Below, in pieces: positions 24,851 through 36,870 of a stretch of 64,000 nucleotides of DNA (within the stretch, counting starts at the first letter, position 1; each line of letters starts with the position of its first letter). Under the pieces are notes generated by a model, which searched no databases, was not told where the DNA came from, and saw nothing but the letters and a program-made list of their open reading frames with translations. This stretch comes from Ricinus communis. Its lineage: Eukaryota; Streptophyta; Magnoliopsida; Malpighiales; Euphorbiaceae. The position numbers and the translations under genes were made by a program. The stretch lies in the NCBI RefSeq assembly GCF_019578655.1, contig NC_063258.1, positions 2,170,001-2,234,000 on the forward strand, given 5' to 3'.

Positions 24851-24959
24851 CTCAGCTTATTCGGTTTGTTGTTCAATTAATATTTCATTAAGTTCTACTT
24901 TTCTACTCATGCCTCCTTGAATAAACTTCTTATCAAGTAAGACGACATCTCTCCTTTGG

Positions 24960-25560
24960 ATATCCAACAAACCTTCCCTTAACATATTTTTCTTCTAATT
25001 TGTCTACTTTAGCTTCTTGATATAAGTCCAACAACTCCAAATCCTAATGTGCTTAAGATCTGAAGTCTTACCAATCTACATCTTATATGGAGTTGTAGGG
25101 ACAACTTTAGAAGGAACTCTATTAAGAATGTAACAAGTTGTCTCTAAACATATCCCTAAAATGACGTGGGAGGTCAGTATAGGTCATCACAAACCGCACC
25201 ATGTCTAATAATGTATAGTTTCTCCTTTTAGAAACCCATTTAAATTTTGGGATTCCTAGAGGTGTCAATTCTGAAACTATTCCTTATTCCTTAAAGAATT
25301 CACTTAATTCAGTGCTCAACTATTCTCCTCCTTGATTTGATCTAATAGTCTTAATACCTTTCTCATTGTGTTTTTCTACATCTGCCTTGAATTCTTTAAA
25401 CTTTTGAACAGATTCATTCTTATGTTTCATTAAGTATATATAACCATACCGTGAGTAATCATTAGTAAAGGTTATGAAATATAATTACCCTCCTCTAGCT
25501 ATTATACTAAATGGTCCACCAAACTAGCTAACTTGTTAATCCTATCTTATGCAATATGTC
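24960..25560 (-). pseudogene. Copia integrase core relic
   Basis: The minus strand reads GGPFSIIARGG, FTNDYSRYGYIYLMKHKNES, FKADVEKHNEKGIKTIRSNQGGE and LSTELSEFF. These match the copia integrase core, where the second catalytic residue sits in R-S-D-x-G-G-E and is Asn here. Further on, YTLLDMVRFVMTYTDLP matches the 'LMDMVRSM...LP..FW' block. Several stops interrupt it. Confidence 0.82.
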
Positions 25561-26059
25561 CTAGTGTTTTAAATGCTATACGTATTTTAAATTAGATTCA
25601 GATTTAGTGATTGTATTCATAATTAAACTTTCATTAGCATGTTTCTTATCATTCAATTGTAAATAAAATAAACCATCTTGCAAGAAATCAATGCCAACCA
25701 ATTCATTTCTAAAATGAATATGGCAAATTATCCTTAATGTGAAAATATAACCTTTCTAGTCAACATTTTTATAAGTATTTAGAGTAACAAGACAAGTGTC
25801 TAAAATTAAAGAATGATAAAAGGGCAAGCTAATAGATGTAGATCCAATGGCCTTGGCACCCTTTTCCAACCTTCAAGACTATCTCATCCTTCTTAATGAT
25901 TCTACTACTTCTTAGTTCCTGTATAGATGCATATATATTAGATGAAGCACATGAATCTAAAATCTAGGAAGATAATGAGAAATTAGAAAAAAAATTGAAG
26001 CAAATGACATACTTACTTTCTACAGGTACATAATTTCTCTTACCCTTGATCTTCAAGGA

Positions 26060-26598
26060 TTCGAGATACTCTGCACAATTCCTCTTCTAATGACCTTTTT
26101 AATTGCAAAATAAATACTTTTATTTGCCACTAGCCTTGCCCTTATCCTTTAATACTCCTCTAGAAGGCTTTAGGTGAGAAGCAGTGCCCTTTCCATAGTT
26201 CTTATTCTTTTTTGTTTTAAAGGAACCAGAAGCTGAACTATGGACAAGGACATTCTTTTTATCTTTACCCTTCATAGCTCCAAATATTATGGTTAGCATG
26301 TTTAAAAGTTCAAGAAGAAAGCATTCTATCTTGTTCATATGAAAGTTCATAATGAACTGTGAGAATGATTCTAGAAGGGACTAAAGAATCAAATTCGTCT
26401 GTAGATCCCCATCCATGCTAAAGTTTAGGTTCTCAAGTTCCTCAATATAATCCATCATCTTGAGAATACGAGCGCTAACATGAGCATCCTTAAACATTCT
26501 AGAATTAAGCAATTGCTTAGATATCTCATAACTAGCAGTCCTACTTGTCTCACTATATAATTCTTTTAGATAAAGAGCTATGTTTGCAACTCCCTTCT
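26060..26598 (-). pseudogene. Copia gag relic, truncated at its N-terminal side
   Basis: The minus strand from 26598 reads ANIALYLKELYSETSRTASY, EISKQLLNSRMFKD, LKMMDYIEELENLNFSMDGD and SQFIMNFHMNKIE, the gag core of copia elements (UBN2-type). A stop replaces Gln in 'LQSLP' (near 26382). 26120-26350 continues with a Lys-rich part. The zinc knuckle near 26080-26110 is degenerate. The plus-strand element next door has a gag of the same family, so the sequence is cut about one third into gag. Confidence 0.82.
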
Positions 26599-28080
26599 GT
26601 TAGATGTATGTCGTAAAAGCCAATTGGACTTTTACTTTTTGATTTATACATTATGATATTATTATGTAATGAATATCATTTTATTAATGGTAGTTGTCTT
26701 TCATTTATTTTTTCCAATAATATTTATTAAAGACTCCATGCTCAAGAGTTAGGAATATGAGTGACAAATAATTTTTAGAATAAATATTTTAAAATAGTTC
26801 TTGGCCGTGATTAAATATTGAACATCTTTAATCCGGAAGACTAATATAATATGTTTAACCCTATGATTAGTATGAAAAGAGAATTATTATTTTAAATATG
26901 ATTAAATTATTTTAATTTTTCATATCCCATTTAGTCCTAATTGCATGCAATGATCAAATAATTAAAATTATGCTATCTTGATTCTTTCATATGCTTTATA
27001 TAATATAATTATATTTGGAATAATAGATGGTTATGGACTATAAAGACCAATGTGATTGTGTTGAATGGTTGAATGCTTTGATTTGGTACTTTTGAAATAA
27101 GGACTATGTTCCTTGCCTTTCTCTAATTTTCTATAGGTTGTAAAATTCTTTTTTCATCTAACTCCCCCTAAATGCAACTCAAGATTTCTCTAAATCTTAT
27201 GTAATGATTATATGGTTTTAGATTAGTTAGATAGAATTTTATTTTGTAATTATGGCACCAAATGGAGATGAATAGGATATTACTTTAAGACATCGAGATC
27301 ATGAAGGCAATACCCAGATTTTACCATCTAGTTATCTTCAATGGCTCGAGATAACTAGTTTGGAAAGTCCATAATCATCCATAGTAGTTTGGCATGCTTA
27401 GCTTATATTATATATGTGATGTATGATATATGCATGATCATGCCAAAGCATGAGACCTTTATATTTGATATTTATATGTTGATGCCAAAGCATGAGACTA
27501 TAATCAACGCTTAATAACAAATCTCTCGTTCAATATTAAGTCACATGTTAAGAAAATAATTAAGTTGCCTTCCATAAATTAAATAGGAAGGAGAGCTTTG
27601 TTCATAGGCTAATTTGTTGGGCATACCCAAGGTTACCTATTACTTGATAATGTTATCTATTTTAATTGATGGGTCTTACTTAACTATCTTATATAATTCG
27701 GATGAGCACACTCGTGATTATATGAAGGTAGAGGCATGAATTAGGTGAAACATATATGATGTCTGAAACATCATAAAATATATTTAGACAAATGTTGTTG
27801 TTGCTTAATTGGTCTAGAAGTTGTATAGAGATACTATTGACAAATAGTTACCTTTTTAATATGGTTTGTTGGGCACACTTAAGGTCATATTAAAATAGAT
27901 GAGATTCTAGCCCACTAGGATAGCTAAATCATTAGCATCCTAAATTGATAGTAAGGGCTATTAATTTGTATAAAAAAATAGTGGGAGCTTAAGTAACTGG
28001 TTGCAAGACCTTTACTAATTATCTGCATAAATTAACTTATATTCATTTATCTTTATATTGGAAGGTTGTAAGAAATGATG
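26599..28080 (+). other. LTR-like start and leader of the plus-strand copia relic
   Basis: Opens tgttagatgtatg exactly where the minus-strand copia gag stops. Non-coding. I expected a tRNA-Met primer site (tggtatcagagc) at the end of a 5' LTR and did not find a clear one, so the LTR/leader boundary (about 27180-27250) is unresolved. Confidence 0.45.
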
Positions 28081-28920
28081 AGTAACAATCTATCTTTATG
28101 TAGTATCCTTAACAACAATAAGGTTATTGGGCCGAACTTCCTTGATTGGCATCGCAATATGATAATTATTCTCAAACAAGAATAAAAGCTTTATGTGCTA
28201 GACACACCTCTGTTGCAATTTTCTACTACAGGTGTAGCCAAGAAGTGGTCTAAGAGTATAAAAAGCATCAAGAAAACGATGACTAAGTTGTTTGTGTAAT
28301 GTTAGGAAGTATGACTTTTCAACTATAAAGACAATATGAAAATATGGATGCTCAAACTATCATCTTACATGTTAAGGAAATGTTTAATGAGCAGTCAAGG
28401 ACTAAAAGATATGAGACCTCAAATGAATTATCCCGATGCAAGATGGTCAAAGGTACATCTATGAAGGCACATGTACTAAAGATGCTTGCATATATTGAAT
28501 ATCTAGGGCGTCTTGGTTTTGTGATGGACCATGAATTAAGCATGGACTTAATTTTGCAATCTCTACCTCACATTTATTCGCAGTTTGTTATAAACTTTCG
28601 TATGAATAAGTTAGATACTACGATACCCGAACTTATTAATATGTTAAAGATTGTGAAAGGCACCATAAAGAAGCACAAAGGAGTTGTTCTAATAGTCGAA
28701 CCTTCTAAGGCTGCTAAGAGTAAGTCTAAGAAGAAAAAGAAAAAGAAAGCCTAGAAGGCCAAGAAAGCCTTAGAGGCTATTGGAGGTGTCAACAAGGATA
28801 AAGAAAAGTGTCACCATTATAGAAAGAAAGGACATTGGAGAAGGAATTACAAGGTTTATCTCGCTGCTTTGAAGGATAAAAAGCAAGAACAAGCTCTTAA
28901 TTCTAAAAAGAAGGAATAGA
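28080..28920 (+). pseudogene. Copia gag relic
   Basis: Starts with MSNNLSLCSILNNNKVIGPN and LDWHRNMIIILKQE-type sequence at 28080-28180. 28344-28754 then carries TIILHVKEMFNEQSRTKRYE, ELSRCKMVKGTSMKAHVLK, FVMDHELSMDLILQSLP and FVINFRMNKLD, a good gag core, ending in a run of lysines. The zinc knuckle near 28806-28850 reads CHHYRKKGHWRRNY: the second and last Cys of CX2CX4HX4C have become Tyr. This is the best preserved part of the element. Confidence 0.82.
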
Positions 28921-31110
28921 CTAGCTTGAGGGCAATTGTTACCATTTAGTATAATTATTAGTCTTATTTTTCTTACTAAGACTTCAATAATTATTGGTAA
29001 TTCTTTTCTAGAACAATTGTTGCTATTATTTCATTTAATAATATTAGGCAATTGTTGCCTTTTTCTATTAAATGATTTATGTTTCTAGAAACTCTTACAA
29101 AAGTTGTATAAAATTAAGAAAATAAATTTCTGTTGCAAGAAATTTCAAGCAATCCTAAATAGACATAAGGATTATATTATTGACATTAAGATAAATAAGT
29201 AACATAAACTTATAAATCCTATCAAATCAATAATTATAATCAAGTTGCCTTTAAGAAAGACACATATGTCAAATTCCTAAGCAATACGTAGGATGTATGC
29301 TTGCTTTAAAAAAAGTTATGATAAAGTATTCTATCAAGATTAGATCATATGATATGAAATACTTGGATCATCACTAAAATATCTATAATTTGCAATTACT
29401 CAAATTGATAATGTTTCATAAGATGGTGAAATCTAACTTTATGGGACAAAGTTAGATCAATAAAGAGTGTTACAAGCCTTCTCATAGAATATATACTCTT
29501 ACAACCATTAACTCCAATATGTTCCATTTATGATATGATCATAATAAAATCTACTTAGGATATAGACTAGTTTGTGATGTTTAAGAGAAATATGCACAAT
29601 TAGACAAAGCTGAAAGGCTTGATCTAATAAATATAAGTTTCTAAGATATCCAAAAGGGTTTTAGGATATCAACATTATCATACTCTGAAAATAAAAGTGT
29701 TTGTTTGGGATATGTTGTCTTTTAAGAAAAGGAGTTCTCTGAAAGAAGTAGTGGGAGTTTGATAAATCTTGATAGAGATCAAGAGAAACAAACTAACATT
29801 AAAATGGAACAAAGCTTGAAGGCGCTTAGTATAAGATGCACAACCTTAAGCTAATCATATACACAATTTTTAGTATGTAGTAGGATAAAAAGAATTTATA
29901 AAAAATGGAGACCCCTTATGGAATATGTAATTATATCTCATTGTTGATGAGACTATTAGATTAAGAATTAATGTTAAACATTAAAGCATAGATTTAGCAT
30001 CAAACCATAAGATTCTATTCTGGATACCATATTGTTTAACCAAGTGAAGACTGTGGTGGACCCATCTAAATAAATAAGATCCATTAAGGTGCAAGGGAGT
30101 TATTGAGAAAAACTAATAAGAAAATCTTTGCACAAAGGTTGAGCAAAGAAACTTAAATAAGTTACATACTTAATCAAGAAGTTGATTAGTAATGTAATTA
30201 TAAGTTTCAATCCAAATAGAATAAACACATGTATATGAAAGAGTTAGTGGGAGTATAATAATGTTTTCTAATATTGTATGTTGTGAACATATAGATAAAA
30301 GGAAAGTGACAAATCCTTTATCATGAGTCTACCAAGACTTATAAATCTATAAAGAGTTAGAACATAAAGTTTACTTTCTAGGATTAAGATCTATAGAGAT
30401 AGATGTTTCAAACTGCGTGACTGTTCTAAACTTCGAGTACATAGACATAAATATTAAAGGAGTTTAACATGGAAGAATCAAAGAAAGATTCTTGGTGATG
30501 TCTCATGACATATCTCTTTCTAAAAGATATGTTCTATAAACACTCATTGAAAAAGAGGTTATTAATAGAATGATTTACGCGAAAGCAAAATATTCTATTA
30601 TGCATATATGTCATGTCATGTACTAGACTTTATGGTTATTCTAGATGTTGATTCTGAATCAAATAGAATAAACTCACAAGATAGCTTCATTTCATTTTTA
30701 AAATGAAAGCATGACTTTTGAAAAGAGTCCCAAAAATGTCATTCTTACAACTTGAGCCAATACATCTCATTATGTTTAAGACAATATATGAGAGATATTT
30801 GAATTTTTAATATTCTTTTTAAGAATAAGGTATGATTCCTAAGTATTATTGACCTAAAAAGTTAGATAGATAATAAAGCCATTTTCAAATAACAAAAGTC
30901 TCATTTGCAATATAAAATATTGTATTGAAGCATTAGCAATAAATGACTTTTTAGTAAAATATAAAGATAAAATAAATACAGATTTAGGATAACAAAGTTG
31001 ATCCTTCAACAAAGTCGTTTGACCTAGCAAGAACATGATCATCATAAGAAAGAGTCAGTATTGGATACCATGATGATTAACTTTGATTGTACTTTAGTGC
31101 AAGTGAGAGA
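28921..31110 (+). pseudogene. Copia pol remnants, heavily decayed
   Basis: Only patches are readable. An integrase C-terminal patch (YPKGF, then VFVWDMLSF and EFSERSSGSL) lies at 29640-29800. An RT patch CIYERVSGSIIMF lies near 30230-30280, followed by sequence in which the YVDD box is lost. The patch ISLSKRYVL...NRMIYAKAKYSIMHICHVMY at about 30500-30640 corresponds to 'LSK..CPKT..E...M..IPYASA.GS.MYAM.CTRPD'. The end (AACTTTGATTGTACTTTAGT, about 31079-31098, then gcaagtgagagat) is the usual copia polypurine-tract region. Confidence 0.65.
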
Positions 31111-32620
31111 TTGTTAGAGTATGCTCTAAAGACAAAGAGTTGTTAAATGATCTATGTTAATTTATATATCACAATTGATATCATATAATCACACTAAAGG
31201 CATTGTTCGACTCTAATGGTATGAGTAGTCTGGTATTATCAAGGAATAATCCAAACCGTCAGAGATGAACACCATGGAATATAAACATAAATGTAAGAAA
31301 AATTATAAAGCGAGTTTATAATGATGAGGTTCTCATTATATATGTTCCTAACCTTTGTTCATAGTCGATGTTTTATCAAGAATTAGATATTGATCTTTGG
31401 ATATTGATCAAACGCTCGAGACTACCATAATGCATTATCACTTACTTATGATGTAAGCAATCAGTCTCATAATGTTGAGGAATAGGGACTCTAAGATAAA
31501 TACATAGGTGCTTTATTACAAGAACAAATTCATTGAACATGAACCTACTGAGTAATCCATATGGAGTTTATCCCAAGTGTCTATGGATAATACTCTTATG
31601 ACAATCATATAGGACGTGATCCTTAGACTTAAGATAATAACATATTATCTTATATGAGGATTACTATGCTTTGATACTATTTTATGTTCTCATATCCATG
31701 GAGCACTCAAGGAATAATCATTGGGTATAGTTAGAGTCATGTAAAGATAATAAGTTATCAATAAAGGCTTCATTGCCCAAGGTAATATGTAATGGGACCT
31801 TATCTTTATGATTCTTGATATAGCTTGAAAATCCTTAGGCAAAGTTGTATGAATGAAAATTATGAAGAGTGTTTCATAGATCTTATTCAAGATGTTATAT
31901 GAAATTATCAAGAACACATATGATTGATTCAATTATAGAGTTGCATTCATGCTTTATGAATCAATTAGGATAAAAGTACAATAGAATGATTGAATTACAT
32001 TATAAGATTGTTCACTGTAAAGGTTGATTAAAGTACTTTAATTATTCCTACACATTTGAGTGGTCATGATGCATTGCTAGATGCCAATCTTGATATATGA
32101 ATATGGATTAAGTTACATTAGAGAATTAACATTGAATTAAAAGATTTTAATTCATAATCTCTATTCATTGTCAACATGTTAGGAACCTTTTGGGTCATAC
32201 ACAAATAGGCTTTAAATGAGAATTAAAATGGGGCTTTAAGCTTTAGGCTTAAACTCATATATATTGGGCCTAATTAAAAGTTAATTCATTAAGAGCTAAT
32301 GGGTCTTGTATAATGGGCCTATGATGGGTTATTATTCCATGAATTAATTCTTATATTAATTAAAGTCCATTTAGGATAACAAAGCTCAACTTAATATAAA
32401 CAAAGGTTTTCTAGAAATCCTAAATCTTTAAGGACTTTGATTAAAGGTAGTATATATAGAAAGAGATGCATATGGAGTGGAAAGGTTAAGGGTGAAGGAA
32501 GAAGGACGGTGGCACATCTAAGAGAAAACATCTTCTTTAAGATACATACCCTAGGTGAATCAATCAATAAGATTAATTGATTCATCCACCTTGTTTGGAA
32601 CTAGCATTCAATCCCCAACA
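31111..32620 (+). repeat. Probable 3' LTR of the plus-strand copia relic
   Basis: Opens tgttagagtatgctc directly after a typical gtgcaagtgagagat polypurine region and would close at ...caatccccaaca, giving TGTT...AACA ends and about 1.5 kb. A tatatatagaaagagatgc stretch at 32450-32468 could be the LTR TATA region. The end point is inferred. Confidence 0.5.
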
Positions 32621-32735
32621 TCTATTTTCAATCTCCTAAAAGTTGTTTAATAAGATATTTAAAATAGTTTAAGTTTATAATTTTCTATTTTGAAGGTTTA
32701 TTAAGCTCAAACCTGTCTGTCCTTCTTTTATTAGA

Positions 32736-33111
32736 ATGGAGATTGCAAATTCCTTAAATGGTTGAAGAACCCTATGTTGAGAGGGTCAAGGAAGCCTTAC
32801 TTGAGATACTGAGTAAGAAATTAGTTTTAGAAGAAAAGTTTAAGGTTGAAGAAGCTAACCATGTTGTTTTAGAACAAAAGCTGAAGAATGCAGAGGTTAA
32901 GAAGTGAGGTTTGCCATGTAAAGTTTACAATGCCAATGAAGGCAAAGCTTTAGCAGAGATTGAGAAAAACAAGGTCATTTTAGATAATAAGAGCTTAAGG
33001 CATGAAGTTATGCAAATTAGGAGGAAATGCTCTAGAAAAGATGGTGATTATTGCCTTAGTCATCGTATTAGTTGCTTTTTAAGTTGTAAAGCAACAAAAT
33101 GGTATGGTTAA
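32736..33111 (+). pseudogene. GRF-type zinc-finger end plus coiled-coil ORF relic
   Basis: NGDCKFLKW at about 32736-32760 resembles the C-terminal end of a GRF zinc finger (..G.C.FFKW.D..). One base is missing after the Trp codon. The next frame then reads VEEPYVERVKEALLEILSKK and VEEANHVVLEQKLKNAEVKK, a heptad-rich coiled coil, to a stop at 32905. The frame stays readable beyond that to 33111 (NEGKALAEIEKNKVILDNKS). GRF-plus-coiled-coil small proteins are common in plant genomes. This one is convergent with the MuDR-like transposase relic to its right. The N-terminal half of the finger is absent. Confidence 0.45.
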
Positions 33112-34059
33112 CATACTTTATCTTTCTTAGTGATTTGAATTATATTTACTCCTTCTATTTAAACTGAGCATTTTATTAGGAATTGTATACTCACAAGTAA
33201 GCCAAACATTTAAGTAATTGAGTTGGAAAAATATAATTTTGTACAACTTGAAAGGCATGGGTTTATGTTCATGAAAAATGCATCATCAGTGTCATTATAG
33301 TGAATCATTAATGCCCATGTTAATGAGAACAAAAAAGGCACCCAACATGCTACCCAAAAAGTACCAGTCGGGATAATTATTTTGTAACCCTTAAAGAACA
33401 TGTCCAAAATGAGCATTTGTTAAGAAAATATATGCTAAATCACAACCAACTATCATTCAATAGTAGCTTGTGTTGGATTTCCATCTTTGGTCATCACAAA
33501 TCTCTCGCTGCAGAATACGTCAGTTTGTGCCTCTATGACCTAAATAGAAAACAACTCTCTTGCAATTTTATTTGATTATTCCTGTGGTAGTGCAACTGTA
33601 TGGGCAGTTTGATAATGAGCACTTAGTTGCATTGAAGTAGAAGCTGTAGTTATTGATGCACCAATGACATAGTTTACTCTCCTCTCACTAGGCATCTGTA
33701 GGTATCATTACACTCACATATCAATTCACTTATTTAATGCATGATAAAAACTAGACAGGAGCACATAATCTAGAATAAATGTTTCCAAACTCAGCAAATA
33801 TCCTTACACTATAGCCTTATCTTGTCTGACATTGATTGGTATATGTTTTAAAATTAAGCACAGTCTCATATGCATATTCTAATAGCATAGTAGAAGCCTC
33901 ATGTCTTACCAAAAACCTTTCTCTAAATTCATTGGCTACTTGAGGATCAACTTTTTTGTTTGGCTTCCTCAATCTTGGTTGTGCATTTCTTGGTGCTAGT
34001 CTTGGTGCCTTTGGTTGTGCCCTAGTATTACCCTTCTTTCTAGGTCTACCGCGTTTGCC

Positions 34060-34133
34060 CTAAATAAAGCACAATCTTAGTATCTTGTATATCTCAAAGA
34101 GAGAAGAACATAAAAAATGCATACAATCATCAC
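34060..34133 (-). other. Second intron in the MuDR-like transposase tail
   Basis: On minus, GTGATGATTG at 34133 to ...TTTATTTAG at 34060, 74 bp. Removal joins STQPK to GKRGRPRKKG, a typical basic tail, in phase 0. Confidence 0.65.
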
Positions 34134-35068
34134 CTTTGGTTGAGTTGAAGCACCGGTGGTTCCATCAACAGGTACAACTTTGCATGATCTCTTGTTATGG
34201 CCATATTTAAAGCATTTTTGACATTTCATCTTGATTCATATTTTTGGTATTTTGTGATTTTTTTCCTCTCTTCCTTATGAGCTTTTCTTCTATTCATCTT
34301 TAGCTTACTAGGTGGTTTCACAAACAATGGTGGCAATATAAGTGCTTTAGTGATTTGAGGCCACTCCTTTGGACCATGTAAGAGAGGTTAAGGCATTTTG
34401 ATATGATCCAAGATAAGTTACTTTCAAATAGAATCCATCAACATATTAGTTATGATCTTCTCTCTTGTGGTTAATACATGAGATTGCACAGCAGCAAGGG
34501 AGTCCACTTAACTCCCTGAACATGTTTTTCCAACCAAGTCCAATATATAGGTTTCTTCAAAGAATTTCATTTCATACGTATTCCCCACAACAGGTTTCAA
34601 ATTACAATACTTCATTAATTTTTTAAGCTTCTTTATGATTCTTGGGCAAATGAAATCTTTGCAAGCATTAATTTCTCTAACTGTCTCATGCATCCTGACC
34701 ATTAAGTGCACTTTAATGTCTTCTAACATATCAATTATAGACTTAGTCTTAGACTTCATAATATAGCTATCAAATGTTTCATAGATATTGTTGTCTATCA
34801 TGTCAAGTTTATTATAGCTTGAAAGTAAAGACCTATAGAATGCATGACAATTCTTGCTCACAAATGCTTTATATGCAACCTCACTTTCATCTCTCATATT
34901 CTTCAATCTACTATGGAATTGAGACTCACAAGTGGACTTCGATGCATGCCAAAGTAACTTTTTAAACTTTGGTCCATTATATACTTTTCTCCAATTAGCA
35001 TATATATGCCTAGCACAATTACGATGTTCTACGTTTGGGGCCAGCTTTTGGAAACTATTTAAAAGACC

Positions 35069-35179
35069 CTGACAATTTAGTAACCAATACAAAAATATTA
35101 ACTAAGGCAAACAATAAATGACAGTACACAATTGATAAATAAATAAATAAATAATACTTTGAAATCTAAAGTAATACAC
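35069..35179 (-). other. Intron inside the MuDR-like DDE domain
   Basis: On minus, GTGTATTAC at 35179 downward to ...TTGTCAG at 35069, 111 bp and AT-rich. Removal joins ISDQQK to GLLNSF in phase 0, restoring the expected MULE motif, which supports the splice sites. The exon sequence on both sides stays readable. Confidence 0.75.
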
Positions 35180-36870
35180 CTTTTGTTGGTCAGATATGAA
35201 GGACCATCCAAGTCCATCAACTATAACCAATTCCTTAAACAGAATTTCAAGAAACTAGGTCCATGTCTCCTCATTTTCACGGTCAATAATCGCCCATGCA
35301 ATTGGGTACATTTGTTGTTGGCATCTTTTACGATAGTAGCAATTAAAGCTTCACCTAGCATAGTTTTAAGAAAACATGCATCAAATCCTAGCATAGTTCT
35401 ATAACCTTATAAAAACCTTTTCAACATGCACTAAACCCAATATAAAATCTCTTGAAGACGGGTTTATTGATATGATCTTAATATAGCATAATGGTCTTCA
35501 AATGACCCTCTCAGCTTATTTAGTGCCTTCCATTTCACTCTGTAACATGTCATCAATGTTATATCAATATCATAAGTCAATTTCACATCTTGAACCATCT
35601 GTTTAGCTATATAATTTGGAATTCTTCTAAACAACCCTAGAAACTCCTTGGCCAACCACTTAGAGTTGGCTTGCTTATTCATAGGTTCCCTGGAACAGTT
35701 GTGATCACCAATATAATTCTTTATCATAAATATTGCTTCATCCTGAAGCTTACTGCCATACATATTCAATGGACAATCAGGCATATATCTTGAATTTAGT
35801 TTGCCACCTCATGATCTTACCCAACGAATGTTATTGACCATTCATGATAGCCCATCTTTGAATTATAGACTTGCATTCTCTATAATCTTTGGATGTCAAA
35901 CCAATACCAAGCTCTAGATTTTTATGGTTATAGTTTGGGGCATGCACCTTTGCCTTAGTCTTTCTCCTCTTATGGGGTGATAAATCTCCTTCATCACTAG
36001 ATACTAGTGTGAGATTAAAATCATCACTTGAATGGTATTCAGACTTATATCCACTGTTCTCCTACTTCTCATCTTCAAAAATTACGTTTAGCTTTGGCCC
36101 TATATTTAGTTGAGTATCCTTTTCTACCTCAGTTGCATTTATTTTTTTTATTTTCCTACTCTTATGTGGCTTCTTCCCTTTTCTGACTAACATAACTCTC
36201 CTTCATATAGAAGTTGCTTCATCATCATCATCATCATCATCATCATTATTAACTTCACGTATTCTGGCCCATTTTAAGTTCTTCCTATTCTCAATTTGTT
36301 CCTCATCTTTAAAGCTGAAATCATCATCTTCCATATCATCTTCTGCGTCACTCACTTCCACAGGTTGGCACTCAGGGTCATCCCTATCACTGCTATTTCC
36401 ATCATTACCATCCATAACAAAAATATTATGTTTATTCCTTAATGTGTCATCACTAATACTAGAAGCTTCAGCTTCAACTTGTTCATGAGTCCCTCCATCT
36501 TGTACATTTGTCTCCACTCTATTAACAACATTTTCAAGTGCCATATCATTCTCTGCAATATACTGTACAATAGGCTCACCTTCATTTCTCATTGAAACAC
36601 TGTTATTCCTTATGCATTTTAACATTTTTATAATCCTTTGATTATCATGGAAGAAACACAAACCACCTCATTCAGGATCAATATAAGCAATTTTCACTAT
36701 CTCTAAATACCCTTTATCCTACACAAAGCCCTCCAAATTAAAATACCCAAATCTTTATGGGTCAGTCATAACAAAAAGTAGTCTCCTCCCAACATTTTCT
36801 TGACCATTTTCATTTTTAATAAATACCTCTCTATGTTGCAGTTCAATGGTAAAAAGAATCCATATTGTAT

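Larger units (their letters stand above)
21713..26598 (-). mobile_element. Ty1/copia retrotransposon relic, 5' end missing
   Basis: Minus-strand order is gag (cut at 26598), integrase, RT, RNase H, LTR. Integrase before RT identifies it as copia. All parts have stops and frameshifts. The gag frame breaks off abruptly at 26598, where LTR-like sequence of the opposite strand begins, so the 5' LTR, leader and N-terminal part of gag are absent from this side. Confidence 0.85.
26599..32620 (+). mobile_element. Ty1/copia retrotransposon relic, plus strand
   Basis: Plus-strand order is LTR-like start (tgttagatgtatg, 26599), untranslated leader, gag, integrase tail, RT, and a 3' LTR from 31111. The leader carries cccaaggtta and tcggatgagcacactcg words seen in plant copia leaders. 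Left and right LTRs are not clearly alike beyond their first ~25 bases, so they may come from different elements, and the pairing is uncertain. No matching target duplication was found (ccttc before 26599, tctat after 32620). Confidence 0.6.
33450..36870 (-). pseudogene. MuDR-like (MULE) transposase relic with introns
   Basis: Minus-strand order: N-terminal domain (36680-36860: RRLLFVMTDP, GYFNLEGFV); acidic region 36203-36661 ending in eight Asp from a CAT-type repeat; MuDR DNA-binding part 35464-35784 (NKQANSKWLAKEFLGLFRR; LMTCYRVKWKALNKLRGSF); DDE part with GFDACFLK (first Asp, ~35370) and ISDQQK (second Asp, ~35185); 34508-35068 with NVEHRNCARHIYANWRK and DNNIYETFDSYI; a broken SWIM finger (KTCS..., AISCINHKRED); a CCHC knuckle CQKCFKYGHNKRSC near 34180-34225; and a GRPRKKG tail. 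Two GT-AG introns are visible. Stops are scattered and a segment before VFKRFYIGF (~35430) is missing. Terminal repeats were not found. Confidence 0.85.

Noticed and set aside
26599..32620. A clean, complete copia insertion with paired LTRs
   Set aside because: The supposed LTRs agree only over about 25 bases, no target duplication fits and no primer site was found, so only a relic with uncertain ends is reported.
33210..33416. 68-codon minus frame (MLILDMFFKGYKIIIPTG...) as a gene between the GRF relic and the transposase
   Set aside because: Short, with no match to known families; it lies in what should be the shared 3' untranslated DNA of the two convergent ORFs.
36220..36246. Cat/atc trinucleotide run as a stand-alone microsatellite of interest
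   Set aside because: It encodes the Asp run in the acidic region of the MuDR-like transposase relic, where such runs are common.
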